DNA from: Diphasiastrum complanatum
Lineage: Eukaryota; Streptophyta; Lycopodiopsida; Lycopodiales; Lycopodiaceae
Length of the DNA: 64,000 nt
Assembly: GCA_029204225.1 (NCBI GenBank)
Contig: CM055104.1
Span: forward strand, 54,540,538 to 54,604,537
Direction: 5' to 3'
Each line of letters starts with the position of its first letter. The stretch's first letter is position 1. Below the pieces are notes generated by a model, which made no database searches, had not been told where the DNA came from, and saw only the letters and a program-made list of their open reading frames with translations. Positions 46,917-58,617 of this stretch are shown here, piece by piece. Position numbers and translations under genes: made by a program.

Positions 46917-47657
46917 TTCATGCTTTGAAGAGGTGAGGGTGTATACATCAGAACAACAGTGCTTTTGCTTCCAAGAACTCGGATTTAGGAGAGGAATTGA
47001 AACTCACTAACAAAATAGCCATCTGTGATCATAAGTGGATCAAATCAAGCCTGATTTGCTTCAGTTGAGCCCTGTATGGATAGAGAGTTCACTCGTGTGA
47101 AATCATCCCTCTTTGTTTGAGCACTACTTCTCAAATAATGATCCAAATTTGATGTTCTATAGCTTGTTGGATAGGTATTGAAGAGTAGAATGTGTTGCTC
47201 ATGTTTCTAAATCGATTTGGTTTGTTTTTAGAAGAGTTTTAGGCAATCAGAGAGTTTAAGAGAGTACTCATCTCGTGGGATATGCCAAAGTGAGCACACA
47301 TCAGTTTTTTTCTCATCAATTTTCACTATCAATCAAGTAGAATTGGATAGAAGTGAGTATTCTGAGGTCTTAGACTTTTCATTTCACACAAATTGTTATG
47401 TCTAAGTTGAAAGTAAGTTCCTAGAGATTTTTTCAGTTCTTTGAAACTTGTGGGAGAGATAGACTTTTTACTTGCATGTGAGCAAGATCCAAATTCAAGA
47501 TAGATTGATTTTTTGTGTTGAGAGTTTGATCTCACATTCAATTGCTAGATTTTATAGGTTGGATCAACATCATCAATGTTAGATCCTAGGTTGAGATATC
47601 AAGCAAAATCTTTTAACTTCATCTTTGTCGTTACTAGAATTTCTCATAGAGAAGAAG
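46917..47657 (+). other. Leader of copia J
   Basis: About 740 bp without a recognisable gene, ending at the gag start codon. A half-palindrome ACTCGTGTGAAATC lies near 47090. Confidence 0.6.
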
Positions 47658-48530
47658 ATGTCTTCATCTGGTTCACATTTCTTGGAGCACAGTGAGAGAT
47701 TAACATCTTCCAATTATGCAATATGAAAGATTAGAATGGAATCATAATTGATTCTACAAGATGTAATGGACATTGTGAGTGGAGCTGAAGAAGAACCTGC
47801 AGCACCTAATGAAGCTGCAACATTCAACAAAAGAACTAGAATTGTCCTTCATTTTATAAAAATGAATGTAACAAATGAAGTGTTAAGAGAGGTCAATGCA
47901 TGCACCACTGCCAAAGTGGCTTGGGACACTCTAAAAACAGTCTACGAAATCAAGAATACTTCTAGATTACTTACACTTAGAAACCAGATCTTTCTAAGTT
48001 ATCAAAGAGTAGATAAAAGTGCTTCATCATATGTAATGAGAGTAAAGGATCTTCATCAAGAGTTAGCTGGTATTGGAGATGCTCTTAAGAACACTGAACT
48101 TGTTCAAGTAGTCCTATATGGACTTAGAGATGAGTATGACAATATTGTGCAGACTTATGCAGTCAGGGAGGAGCTTCCATCCTTGGAGACACTACAAGGT
48201 GTTCTCATTGCTGAAGAAAGCAGACAAGAGAACAATATTCTGAGGATCAACAGACTTTCATTGAAAGATGGTGGAGATGACAAAGCACTCTTCATCAACG
48301 ACAAGTCAAGAGACAAGGGCAAAGGTCAACAACACTTCAAGAAGGACAAAGCCAAATAAGGTGGTGAGGATCAATCCTCACAAGATGCAACATCCAATGG
48401 CAAGAAGAAGCTGTCAAAGGTCAAGTATTTTTTCTGTGGCAAGAAAGGACACTATGCATTAAACTATTTCAAGAAGAAGAACCAATCTAAACAAGCTAAC
48501 CTTACTAATGAGGATGATCAAGTGTGAGGG
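47658..48530 (+). pseudogene. Copia J gag, inactivated
   Basis: Starts ATG at 47658 (MSSSGSHFLEHSERL). Two early TGA codons stand where Trp or similar is expected (near 47723 and 47745), then 203 open codons, then a TAA at 48357. The knuckle reads FFCGKKGHYALNYF, with the last Cys changed to Tyr. It is related to the gags of L and A. Confidence 0.85.
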
Positions 48531-51414
48531 TGTTAAGAGTGAAAGAGAAAATTCTTTAATGATGTCTAGCTTATCATCTTTTCCTTTCAAGAATGACAAG
48601 ATCTAGTGGATAAATAGTGGGGCTAGTTCTCATATATCTAGTTCTAGAAACTCTTTCACAAATCTCATGCCATATCTAGGTGCAAAAAGATCAATCTATA
48701 CTGCTAATGATGTAGAGTGTAGAATTGAAGGAATAGGTAGTATTCCACTACATGCATCATTATCAAAATATTTTTGTTTGAATGATGTACTTTATGTACC
48801 TAGACTAACAAAGAATCTCATTAGTGTAGGACAATTGTTTGATAGTGGATTGGATGTCAAGTTTCAAGTTGACAAGTGTATAATCTCAAGAGAGAACGAA
48901 GTTATTGCTAGAGGATCTAGAATTGGAAAGTTGTACAAACTAGATTCTAGGGAGAGTGCTAACATTTCAGATATTGCTTATGAGACCAAGGTTCTTCAGG
49001 AGGATCTGTGGCACAAGAGATTGGGACATCCCAATTTCAAAGCCATGCAATCTATGGTTAAGGAAGGAAAAGCTGTTGGACTACCAAAGACACTATCAAA
49101 GGAGCTTCAACCCTGTGAAGCTTGTGTATTGGCAAAATCACACAAAGGCCTTTTCCTAGATCAAGCATCAAATCAAAGCAACCATTTGAACTCGAGCACT
49201 TTGATGTTCATTTCTCATCAACCAAAAGCAAAGGAGGAGCAAATTGCTTTGTTTCCTTTGAAGATGATTATACAAGATATTCTTGGATCTATATGCTGTC
49301 TTCAAAAGCCATGATTTATGATATTTTCTTACTTTTAAAGCTTATGTAGAAAAGCAGTTTACTTTCAAGTTGATAGCTTTGAGAAGTGACAATGGAGGTG
49401 AATACACTTCCAATAAGTTTAAAGACTTTTGTGATAGAGAGGGAATACAAAGAGAATATTCTTGTTCTTATACTCCTCAGTAAAATGGAGTTGCTGAGAG
49501 AAAAAATAGAACTTTGTGTGAATGTGCAAAAGCCATTAGGCTAGAAGCCTCTCTGCCTAAATTTTTTTGGGGAGAAGCAGTTGCATGTGCAAACTATCCT
49601 TGTAATAGGCTTCCTAATCTTGCAATAGGAGGAAAAACACCATTTCAGATGTTGTATAAGAAAAAGCCTAAGGTAGATCATCTTAGGATCTTTGGCTGTG
49701 TATGCTTTGTGCATGTGACTTAGAGACTAGGAAGAATGAAGATCCTAGTGCTGTAAAAGGAATTTTTGTAGGATATGCATCTACTAAAAAAGCATACAAA
49801 GTATATCTTCCCTCTTCTCACAAGAATGCTGTTAGTAGAGATGTGATCTTCCATGAAGATTAGAAGTTTAGCTTGGATGATGCACAAATCAAGGAGTCTC
49901 ATGCAAGATCTACAATCATCAATGTTGATGTTGCTCAAGAAGTGGTGAGGCCGAGGCTTGAGGAGGAGCAACTTCAAGCACCCACACCAAGAAGATCTAC
50001 AAGAGAGAGATCTGAGCCAAGGAGGCTCAGATATGATGCTAAACAAGGCAAGTGGAAGGTGAGACTTCCTATCATGCACTTTTCATATCAGATGAAAAGC
50101 CTAAGGATTTCCAAGAAGCACTTCAATCCAAGAAGTGGGTTGAAGCAATGATCCAAGACTTTGCAGCCTTGATGTCAATCAACACATGGGAGTTTGTGGA
50201 GCCACCAAACAACATGCATGTGATTGGATTTAAGTGGGTTTTCAGAATCAAGTATAATCATGATGGATCTATCAACAAACATAAAGCAGACTTTGTGCCA
50301 AAGGCTACTCACAAATCAAAGGTCTTGACTATGAAGACACCTTTGCACCAGTTGCAAAAATGGTAACAATCAGAATACTCATATCTCTTGCATGTTTTCA
50401 CAATTGGAAAATGTTCCAACTTGATGTTTCTAATGCCTTTCTCAATGGTTACCTTGAGGAGGAGATTTACATGGAGCAGCCTCTAGGTTTTGTGAAAGAA
50501 GGTGAAGAATCAAAAGTTTGTCTTTTGTTCAAAAGTCTCTATGAACTAAAACGGGCACCAAGGTCTTGGTATGCAAGGCTCAACTCCTATCTCATATCAC
50601 TCGGATTTTAACTTAGTGAATATGAACCCTCTTTGTATTATAAGTTTGTAGATTATTTTGTAATCATTCTTCTCATCTATGTTGATGATATCATTCTTTG
50701 TGGAAATAATGAGAAGCTAGTTGAAGAAACTAAGCATGCACTTGGTAGTGAGTTTAAGATGCAGGACTTAGGAGTTCTTCACTATATTTTAGGCCTTGAA
50801 ATAGATTTTTGGAAAGGTCAAGTCTTTATAAGTCAAAGTAAATATGCATTTTCTATGCTCAAGAAATTTCAAATGGAAAACCGTAAAGGCATATGTACAC
50901 CTGTGGAGCACATTGTAAAAGTTCCTATGAAAGATGATGAGAAATCCTTTGTGGACATCACTCTTTATAGGAGTCTTATTGGCTCACTTATATGGTTAAT
51001 ATTGACTAGGCCTGATCTAAGCTTTAGTGTGCATAAGCTAAGTCAACACATGTAGGATCCAAAGTTATATCACTGGAAGTTGGCTAAACGAATCTTGAGG
51101 TATATATCTTCTACCTTGGATTATGGATTATTTTACAAAGGAGAAGATCTGACTTTGATTGCTTTTTCAGATTCCGATTTTGCAAGAGATAGGTTGGATA
51201 GAAGATCCACAAGTGCTTACACGATTTTTCTTGGAGGAAACTTAGTTTCTTGGCTATCAAAGAAGCAAGCAACTATATCTTTATCATTCTGTGAAGCTGA
51301 GTACAAATCTCTTACAACCACAACAAAAGAGGTTTTATGGATCAAAAGGCTACTTTTGGAGCTAAAGTGTTATGCAGTGAAGATCTTCCAAATATCAAGA
51401 ATGATAACATCTCG
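48531..51414 (+). pseudogene. Copia J pol (protease to RNase H), broken
   Basis: Protease near 48605 reads WINSGASSHIS, catalytic Asp changed to Asn. Integrase HHCC runs at about 49010-49140. LRSDNGGEY lies near 49385 and NGVAERKNR near 49490, preceded by a stop in place of Gln. RT has NAFLNGYLEEEIYM near 50440 and IYVDDIILCG near 50690. RNase H has SDSDFARDRLDRR near 51180. The reading ends after DNISA at about 51413, where it switches to the protease of another copia, K. Confidence 0.85.
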
Positions 51415-53580
51415 GCATCCATTACAAAAAACTTGCTTAGTGTTGGTCAATTAATGGACAATGGACTAGATGTACATTTCAAGAATGGAGTGTGTTCCAT
51501 CTTGAAAAATGATAAGTGCATAGCTAGTGGCATTAAGCGAGGAAGGCTCTTTAAGTTGGATGCTAATGTGGCTATTGAAAGTGTGAATATGGTTAGGGAG
51601 GAGTTGACTCAAGTGGAGCTTTGGCACAAAATATTGGGCCATCCTAATCTTTAATCAATGGAATCCTTGGCATCAAAGGAGCTAGCTCTCGGCCTACCAA
51701 AAGCTTTCAAGAAGTGTGGCAAAGTGTGTGAGGCATGTGGCCTCGCAAAGTCACACAAGACTTCCTACAAGAGATCTTTAACAAGATCTACCTCACCTTT
51801 AGATCTTATCCATTCAGATGTATATGCTTTTTCTCATGAAAGTAATGGAGGTGCTTTAATGTATGTGACCTTTATAGATGATTGTACTAGATACACTTGG
51901 ATTGAATTATTGCCTAAGAAAAGCCTTGTATATGAAGCTTTTGTAAAGTTTAAGTCTCTAGTGGAAAAACAACTTAGTTCTTGCATTGAAGTTCTAAGAT
52001 GTGATAATGGAGGAGAGTATATCTCTAACAAGATGAGAGACTTTTGTGAGATAAATGGTATTAAGAGAGAGCTCACTTGTCCTTACACCCCCCAACAAAA
52101 TGGGGTGGCGAAGAGGAAAAGTAGGAGTCTTTGTGAATGTGCAAAGTCTTTAAGACTGGATGCATCTCTACCCATCACTTTTTGGGGGGAGGCCATAACT
52201 TGTGCTAATTACTTATGTAATAGGCTTCCTAGTAATGCTGTTGGTGGGATCTCACCATTTCAAGCTTTGTTTGTCAATAAGCCCAATGTAAAAGATTTTA
52301 AAGTGTTTGGATGTATATGTTATGTCCACATTCCTTTGGAAACAAGAAGGAAAGAAGATGCAACTTCCTTCAAAGGAATATTTGTAGGCTATAGTGAAAA
52401 TAGCAAGGATATTTGATCTTATTTCAAGAAAAGTAAAAGTTAGCAATTTGATGAATCTCAAAGTTACAAGTTGTCTCCAGATGCATCTAATCTCTTAGGT
52501 GATGAAGATCTTGCAACACCCGAGGAGGAGCCTCTTGAAAATGATCTTTTGGAAGATCAAAATCAAGTTCCGAAGGAGTCAAGAAGATCCAGAACGAGCA
52601 AGGCCGAGCCTTCAAGGCTCACATACTTTGAGAAAGGGAAGCAAAGGGAAGACACAACTCCTTCTACCTCTTATTCTTTTCTAATCACAATGCTTGAAAG
52701 AGCCATCATATTATGAAGATGCAAGTAGATCACAAGTTTGGAGAGATGCAATGCAAGTAGAGTTTGATGCTTTGATAGATAATCAAACTTGGAATCTTGT
52801 ACACCTTCCATATGGGAAAAAGCCACTTGCATGTAAGTGGATCAATATTAAAGTACAATCAAGATGGATCTATAAGTAAGTACAAAGCTAGATTGGTTGC
52901 TAAGGGGTTTCTTCAAACTAAATGCATAGATTATGAAGAAACATTTGCTCTTGTAGCAAAGCTTGTAACCATTAGATTGATCATTTGTATTGCTACTTTA
53001 CTCAAGTGGAATCTCTATCAAATGGATGTGACAAATGCTTTCTTGAATGGTTACTTGGAGGAGGAAATATACATGTTGCAACTTGAGGGCTTCATCAAGG
53101 ATGGTGAGGAGGACATGGTTTGCCACTAAAGGAAGAGCCTATATGGCTTGAAGCGAGCACCTAGAGCTTGGTACTCTAGGTTGCATGATTTTCTCTACTC
53201 TCTTGGCTTTGTGATTAGCTCTTATGAGCCTTCTTTGTACATCAAATGTAATGATGGAAATTTTAGTACTTTATGTTGATGATATCATATTGACAGGAAA
53301 TGATGGCGAAGGCATAAGAAATGTTAAAGCTTCTTTGTCTAGTGAATTCAAGATGGTAGATCTAGGACTTCTTAAGTTCATACTTGGAATAGAAGCTACT
53401 AGAGGTAGTGATTTTACTTTTAGAAGTCAATCAAAGTATGATACTTCCATTCTTGTAAGGTTTGGCATGAAAGATTGTAAGGGGATTGACACCCCTATGG
53501 AACAAGTTTGTAAAGTTACTAATGACTGTGATGAAGCATCCTTTGAGGACAGCTCCCATTGGTGGATCTGGATGACTAGG
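51415..53580 (+). pseudogene. Copia K protease tail, integrase and RT, broken
   Basis: Starts mid-element with SITKNLLSVGQLMDNG and runs through the integrase HHCC region (WHKILGHPN, CEACGLAKSH). The frame 51658-52416 has HSDVYAFS, LRCDNGGEYIS and NGVAKRKSR; the catalytic Glu of the last box is changed to Lys. RT follows from about 52690 with stops: NAFLNGYLEEEIYM near 53040 and [10 protein letters not shown] near 53275. It ends at about 53580 in WIWMTR. Both ends are joined to other elements, and no LTR of its own is evident. Confidence 0.85.
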
Positions 53581-53985
53581 CACTCTTCACACGTGTGAAG
53601 GCTTGCTGGACAGTACACAACTTGTGGATGTACTTGATCTATAAAGGGATCAACCAAATTAATGAGAAGTTGATGTGACATTGGCAAATTCTAGTCTTGC
53701 TTGTATTTTTCACATTTGTCTTGAGTTTTTATGATTAAAATGCATTTGTAAGTTCGAGTACTTTATTCTCTATAAACAGGCCATATTGGTACTGTCTTCC
53801 ACATGTGTGAGGCCTCTCGTCCCTGTTTTTAATTATTTGATCCATTGCTCTTGCTTAAATCATAGTGTAAAGCATCTAGATCAAGATCTAATACCTAGAA
53901 CTTGATAGATCTTTGGATTAAGCAATCAATAACTCTTAATGATTGATAAGTACAATCATAATTGCTCTATTTCTCTAAAAATTGA
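53581..53985 (+). other. LTR- or leader-like segment between copia K and H
   Basis: Non-coding. It contains a perfect 16-bp palindrome CTTCACACGTGTGAAG at 53585-53600, a TATA-like CTATAAACA near 53772, and a second near-palindrome CCACATGTGTGAGG near 53801. These match features of the LTRs in this window. No partner repeat was found. Confidence 0.5.
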
Positions 53986-55415
53986 AAAAGGGATTGGCAC
54001 AATTCCTATTTCTCTCTCTACAAATAGGAGTGTTCATTTGGAGGATGTCTTGTTTATTCCATATATTGCCAAGAATTTGCTTAGTGTGAGTCAAATGCTA
54101 AGTAAAGGCCTCAAGGTGGAGTTTGATGGAGATGCTTGTATGATCCAAAGGAAGGATGTCTTGATTGGAAAAGGTAAAAGACAAGGGAAGTTGTTCAAAC
54201 TAGATGCTTGTGCTATTGCTAACCAGGTTGGATGTGTTGCAAGGGAGCAAATACCTATTCAAGAGGTTTGGCATAAAAGATGGGACACCTCAACTTCAAG
54301 TCATTGGAGGTAATGGCTAGGAAGAAGATTGTGATAGGTCTTCCAAGTTTCTTAAGTGGCATCAAACATGTGTGTGAGTCTTGTGCTTTGTCTAAGTCAC
54401 ATAGACTACCTTATACTAGATCTATATCTAAATCTACAGAGCCTTTTCAGCTTGTACATTCAGATATTCATGGATTTACTACAATTAGCAATAGTGGAGC
54501 TAAGATGTATGTAACATTCATTGATGATTTTAGTAGATTTTGTTGGATCTATCTACTAAAGAACAAGGATGAAGTGTATGATGTCTTTATCAAGTTCAAG
54601 AATGCAAGACAAAACCAATTTTTCACAAAGATCAAGTGCTTAAGGAGTGACAATGCTGGCGAGTACATATTTACCAAGTTCAAGGCCTTTTGTGATGAGC
54701 ATGGGATCAAGAGGGAGTATACAACATCAAGGACCCCACAACAAAATGGAGTGGCTGAAAGGAAGAATAGGACTTTATGTGAAAGTGTTAAAGCTACGAG
54801 GTTAAGTGCTAATCTTGACAAACCATTTTGGGATCAAGCTTTGTTGTGTGCCAATTTCTTGTGCAATAGGTGGTCGAGTGCTAAGTTTGGATGGAAGGAC
54901 ACCTTTTGAGATGCTATTCAAGAGGAGACCAAGTGTCAACTTTCTAAGAACCTTTGGATGCACATGCTATGTCAACATTACTCTTGATGATAGGACCAAG
55001 GAGGATCCATCTTCAAGAAGAGATATTTTTGTTGGATGTAGTGAGATGAGTAAAGCCTACAAGGTTTACATTCCTTCTACTAACAAAGTGATTGTTGGTA
55101 GAGATGTCATTTATGATTAGGAGAATATTCCAAAAGTGTCTTCAAGCATGATTGATGGTAGTGTTGTGGATGGATCTAACATTTTTGATGTTGATGAAAA
55201 GGGTCCTACTTTGGATGGTGATGATGATGGACCTTCATCAAGTCAAAAGCCAAGGAGAACATCAAGGGGAAGACATGTACCTTCAAGGCTCACATATGAT
55301 CAAAAGGGTAAGCAAGAAGTGTCTGGAAATCATGTTGCTTTTCTAACCTCTTTGGATGAACCTACAAGTGTAGATCAAGCAAGGAAAAAAGAGGAGTGAA
55401 TCCAAGCAATGGATC
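53986..55415 (+). pseudogene. Copia H protease tail and integrase, broken
   Basis: Begins mid-element with GIGTIPISLSTNRSVHLEDV and NLLSVSQMLSKGLKVEFDGD, highly similar to copia A. Integrase boxes: HSDIHGFTT near 54460, LRSDNAGEY near 54640, NGVAERKNR near 54750. Frameshifts occur near 54285 and 54895. The linker ends SRLTYDQKGKQEV near 55300. The first RT residues (IQAMDLEYRALMKS) stop at about 55440, where the foreign ORF starts. Confidence 0.87.
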
Positions 55416-55439
55416 TTGAGTATCGAGCTCTTATGAAGA

Positions 55440-56165
55440 GTGGAACATCTTTTGGAGGATCTTCTTGTGTACATGGAGCTATGCAAGTGGATGGATGTTA
55501 TCTTGATGTAAAATAAAGTAATGGATCTGGAAAACAAAGTTTGTTCAATGACTTTTATTGTCAAGTTGAAGATCAAGAGTTTGATCTCAAAGTGCTTCAA
55601 CTAGTCAAAAGGGAAGGTGGCAATTTGGAGCTAGTCAAGAGCATCAAAGGAGAGGTAATTGGCAAAGATGTTATGGATCTATTTTTTCAGCTTATTTAAG
55701 ACTCAAGTAAGGTCAAAGGAGGAGCAAGGAAGTGTTTTTCAATTCTACTTTACTTGTACTATCTCAAGTTTGAGCATTTTCATGTGGATGTGTGCAAATT
55801 GTCAAGATATGGTAAAACTAGTTACATTGGTGAGCATCATTTTGATGTTGGATTTGTAGTAACATTCTTGGCTGGTTTTGTTGATGGAAATGAAGATATT
55901 GGAGGCTCATTATGTCACTCATTCATGGTCAAGTCATCAAAGCTTGATGGCATCTTATGGCAAGATGGAGATGGAGGCTCATTCATGGAGTGTCATGGTG
56001 GATACATGGCAACAAAGGACAAAGGAGGAGGAGACATGCAAGCAAATGTTGATGACTCACATTTATTGTTTGTTTGATGTAGTTTTCCAGAGATTTCAGA
56101 GTTGGAAGCATGGTGGAATCATCTCATTTACATTCTATGTGATTCTTCATGGCTCATTGAAATGA
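55440..56165 (+). pseudogene. Foreign ORF in copia H in place of RT/RNase H
   Basis: Homologue of the ORF at 42269-43075, on the + strand. In order it shows AMQVDGCYLDV, ELVKSIKGEVIGKDVMDLFF, a stop, then in one open frame (55754-56077) FEHFHVDVCKLSRYGKTSYI, HHFDVGFVVTFLAGFVDGNE and DGDGGSFMECHGGYMA. The frame breaks at VEDQEFDL, LIxDSS and LLFV. The C-terminal SEASxVDT part of M is not present. No retroviral motif is visible. Conservation of the protein sequence between two decayed copies suggests it was coding when they diverged. Confidence 0.6.
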
Positions 56166-56350
56166 TATTGCAACATTTTGTGAGGGAGCAAGTCATTGCA
56201 AAAGAGGTGGAGCTTCAACATGTGTTCTCAAGGGAATTTGTAGCTGATATCTTCACAAAACCATTGGGAAAGGACTTGTTCATGAAGCATAGGACATCAC
56301 TTGGAGTGTTATCAAAGTCCATGCTAAAACTAGTTGAAGAGGGAGTGTAA
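56166..56350 (+). pseudogene. Copia H C-terminal pol remnant
   Basis: Reads HFVREQVIAKEVELQHVFSR, then FTKPLGKDLFMKHRTSLGVL and LVEEGV before the stop, as in copia A and M. Confidence 0.85.
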
Positions 56351-56556
56351 AAGATTCAACTAGTTTCATCATGTTTGTTATATTTGCATATTTGACATAT
56401 TGAGGCCACCATTGGGAAAGGACTTGTTCATGAAGCATAGGACATCACTTGGAGTGTTATCAGAGTCCATGCTAAAACTAGTTGAAGAGGGAGTGTGAAA
56501 GATTCAACTAGTTTCATCATGTTTGTTATATTTTCATATTTGACATATTGAGGCCA
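56261..56556 (+). repeat. 148-bp tandem duplication across the copia H pol/LTR junction
   Basis: Copy 1 at 56261-56408 and copy 2 at 56409-56556 start CCATTGGGAAAGG and end ATTGAGGCCA, with few differences. Each contains the pol C-terminus, the AAGAGGGAG purine tract and the first bases of the LTR (at 56346 and 56494). Confidence 0.9.
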
Positions 56557-57143
56557 ACTTTCTTTTTAGACTTAGAAATTGACTTTTCAAAGTTAATTAG
56601 TCTAAATGCCACTTGAATAAACACTTTTTGAAAGTGTGGAAAAGTTAGAAGACGAGTTTGAGTAGATTCAAATTTGAATGTTGGGTACTTTGAATCTAGA
56701 ACAAAAAATAGTAGAGTTAGCATTTTAGAGGGAAAGCCAAGTGGCCAAATAGGGTTTGGACCTGTTATAAAAGGATGTATCACGTGGAGAGAGTGATCTT
56801 CTCTCTTGTCTATCTCATTTCATGCTTATACATGGTTCTCTTGGGTTCTACTATCCATTGGTGCACTATACTTGTGATTGCATGCAATTTTATGTGTAGA
56901 ATGATCTATAATTGTTATTTTCAGATCCACACGTGTGAAATATAGTAGCTTGCTGGTTTTATATGGACAAAAAAAGTACTTTATAATTTCATTCAAGTTT
57001 GATCAAGTTCTATTAGTGTTTGCATCTCATTTTGTGTGTAGATGCAGATTTTTTCTACATTGGTGAGATTGGTAATGTATTTCTCTTTTCTAACCAAAGA
57101 TCTTTCAAGTTGATTGGATTTTAATGATCTGAAAACTTTCACA
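56494..57143 (+). repeat. 3' LTR of copia H
   Basis: 650 bp, TGTGAAAG to CTTTCACA. TATAAAA at 56766-56772 and CACACGTGTG at 56928-56937. The same family as the split M LTR. It is directly followed by a 52-bp remnant of the gypsy G2 5' LTR. Confidence 0.9.
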
Positions 57144-57195
57144 CCAAATCCCTCTCACTTATTAACTAGGGTTCGGATCCGCAAACCCTCCAACA
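57144..57195 (-). repeat. 5' LTR of gypsy G2, first 52 bp
   Basis: - strand TGTTGGAGGGTTTGCGG through GGATTTGG, abutting the TAGAT duplication. The rest of this LTR and the gypsy gag-pol are missing, replaced by the J/K/H copia mosaic. Confidence 0.85.
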
Positions 57196-57897
57196 TAGAT
57201 CTAGATGTAGATCTATAAGGTAGTCTATGTGACTTTGACAAAGCACAAGGCTCACAAACATCATTGATGCTAGTTAAGGAACTTGGAAGACCAATCACAA
57301 CTTGCTTTTTAGCCATTACCTCCAATGATTTGAAGTTGAAGTGCCCCATGCTTTTATGCCAAACCTCTTGAATAGATATTTGCTCTCTTGCAACACATTC
57401 AACTTGGTTAGCAATAAATAGTTTGAACAATTTCCTTTGTCTTTTACCTTTTTCAATCAAGATATCCTTCCTTTAGTTCATAAAAGCATCTCCATAAAAC
57501 TCCACTTTGAGACCTTTACTTAGCAATTGACTCACACTAGGTAAGTTCTTGGTATTAGATGGAATGAACATTCCTATTTGTAGAGAAAGAAATAGGAATT
57601 GTGCCAATCCCTTTGATTGCACACTCACCATCATTGGCCATGTAGATCACATCTCCATATGCCAACAAACAAGTGAATTACTCTTTGTGAAAAGTCATGT
57701 GTGAACTTGATCCACTATGAATCCACCATAGACCTAGATCTTCATCATTAGCAAGCACACATGAAGACATCACAAAAGCATCATCATTTGAGTTTTGAAC
57801 ATCCAAAACATCTTCGTCATGAGTAAGATTACCTTGCTTGTCTCCTTGATCTCTCTTCTTATTGTGGCACTCACTTGCAAAGTGTCCTTTGTGTCGT
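57196..57897 (-). pseudogene. Copia M gag end, protease and integrase N-terminus
   Basis: - strand. HKGHFASECHNKKRDQ is the second half of the gag zinc knuckle. The protease reads WWIHSGSSSHMT near 57710, catalytic Asp changed to His. The integrase HHCC region includes VWHKSMGHFN near 57360 and CEPCALSKSHRLPY near 57240. The first half of the knuckle is lost at the junction with an N-family LTR near 57897. It continues at 44055 after G2 is removed. Confidence 0.85.
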
Positions 57898-58608
57898 AAA
57901 TTAGTAGGAATGAGCGGAAGCTGGGAGCGAGCTTGGTGCATGGATCAGAAGCACCATAGTTAGCAACAAAATGTTCAAACTGAATCGATTCAACAAATGC
58001 AAGTGAACTATAAAATTTTTGAGAACAATAATCACACTTTGATTAATATCAAACAATGAACGCAATGCATGAAGTAATTGCTTCAGCTGATCGTTGTGTG
58101 TGATAAACTTGAAAATGAAAAATATTGGATTCATTACACTTTTTCAGTAGTAACTGTATATCAGAAGAAGTTTTCTGATGAAGATTCTAGGATTAGATAT
58201 ATTGAAAATATCTACAACTAACTCGCATTGAGTGTTATCTACTATACTAATTACAACCACCTTGTAACTGTAAATACATGTACAAAGTAGGCGGATTGTC
58301 AACGTGAAGTCATTGGGTCGGATTTCCGATCGACAATATCAAAATTTTATAGTGTATCAAATTTATTAAAAGGATTGAAAAATGTATACCGAGTCAAAAA
58401 ATATGTATAGGGTTGGATAAATCAGACCCGATTCGACCCGATCCAAGGTCAAAGACGCCCGTATAATTTTTGCCTCGATTTGATCCGATCCGATCTCGGG
58501 TTGAAAAATCTCTGTTGCTCAAAATTTGAGCCTTCTGTTTTTGGTTGTATACATCTTTCAGGATGCTCATTAATAAATGGATTTGAGACCGAGCAACAAA
58601 TACTAACA
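57898..58608 (-). repeat. N-family copia 3' LTR, - orientation
   Basis: - strand TGTTAGTATTTG down to CCTACTAATTTA. The start follows a polypurine tract (AAGGGGGAG, 58609-58617). It matches 62451-62881 in opposite orientation (shared GAGCAACAGAG, GATCGGATCGGATC and GCACCAAGCTCGCTCCCA). The last few bases of the LTR seem lost at the join with copia M. Confidence 0.75.
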
Positions 58609-58617
58609 CTCCCCCTT

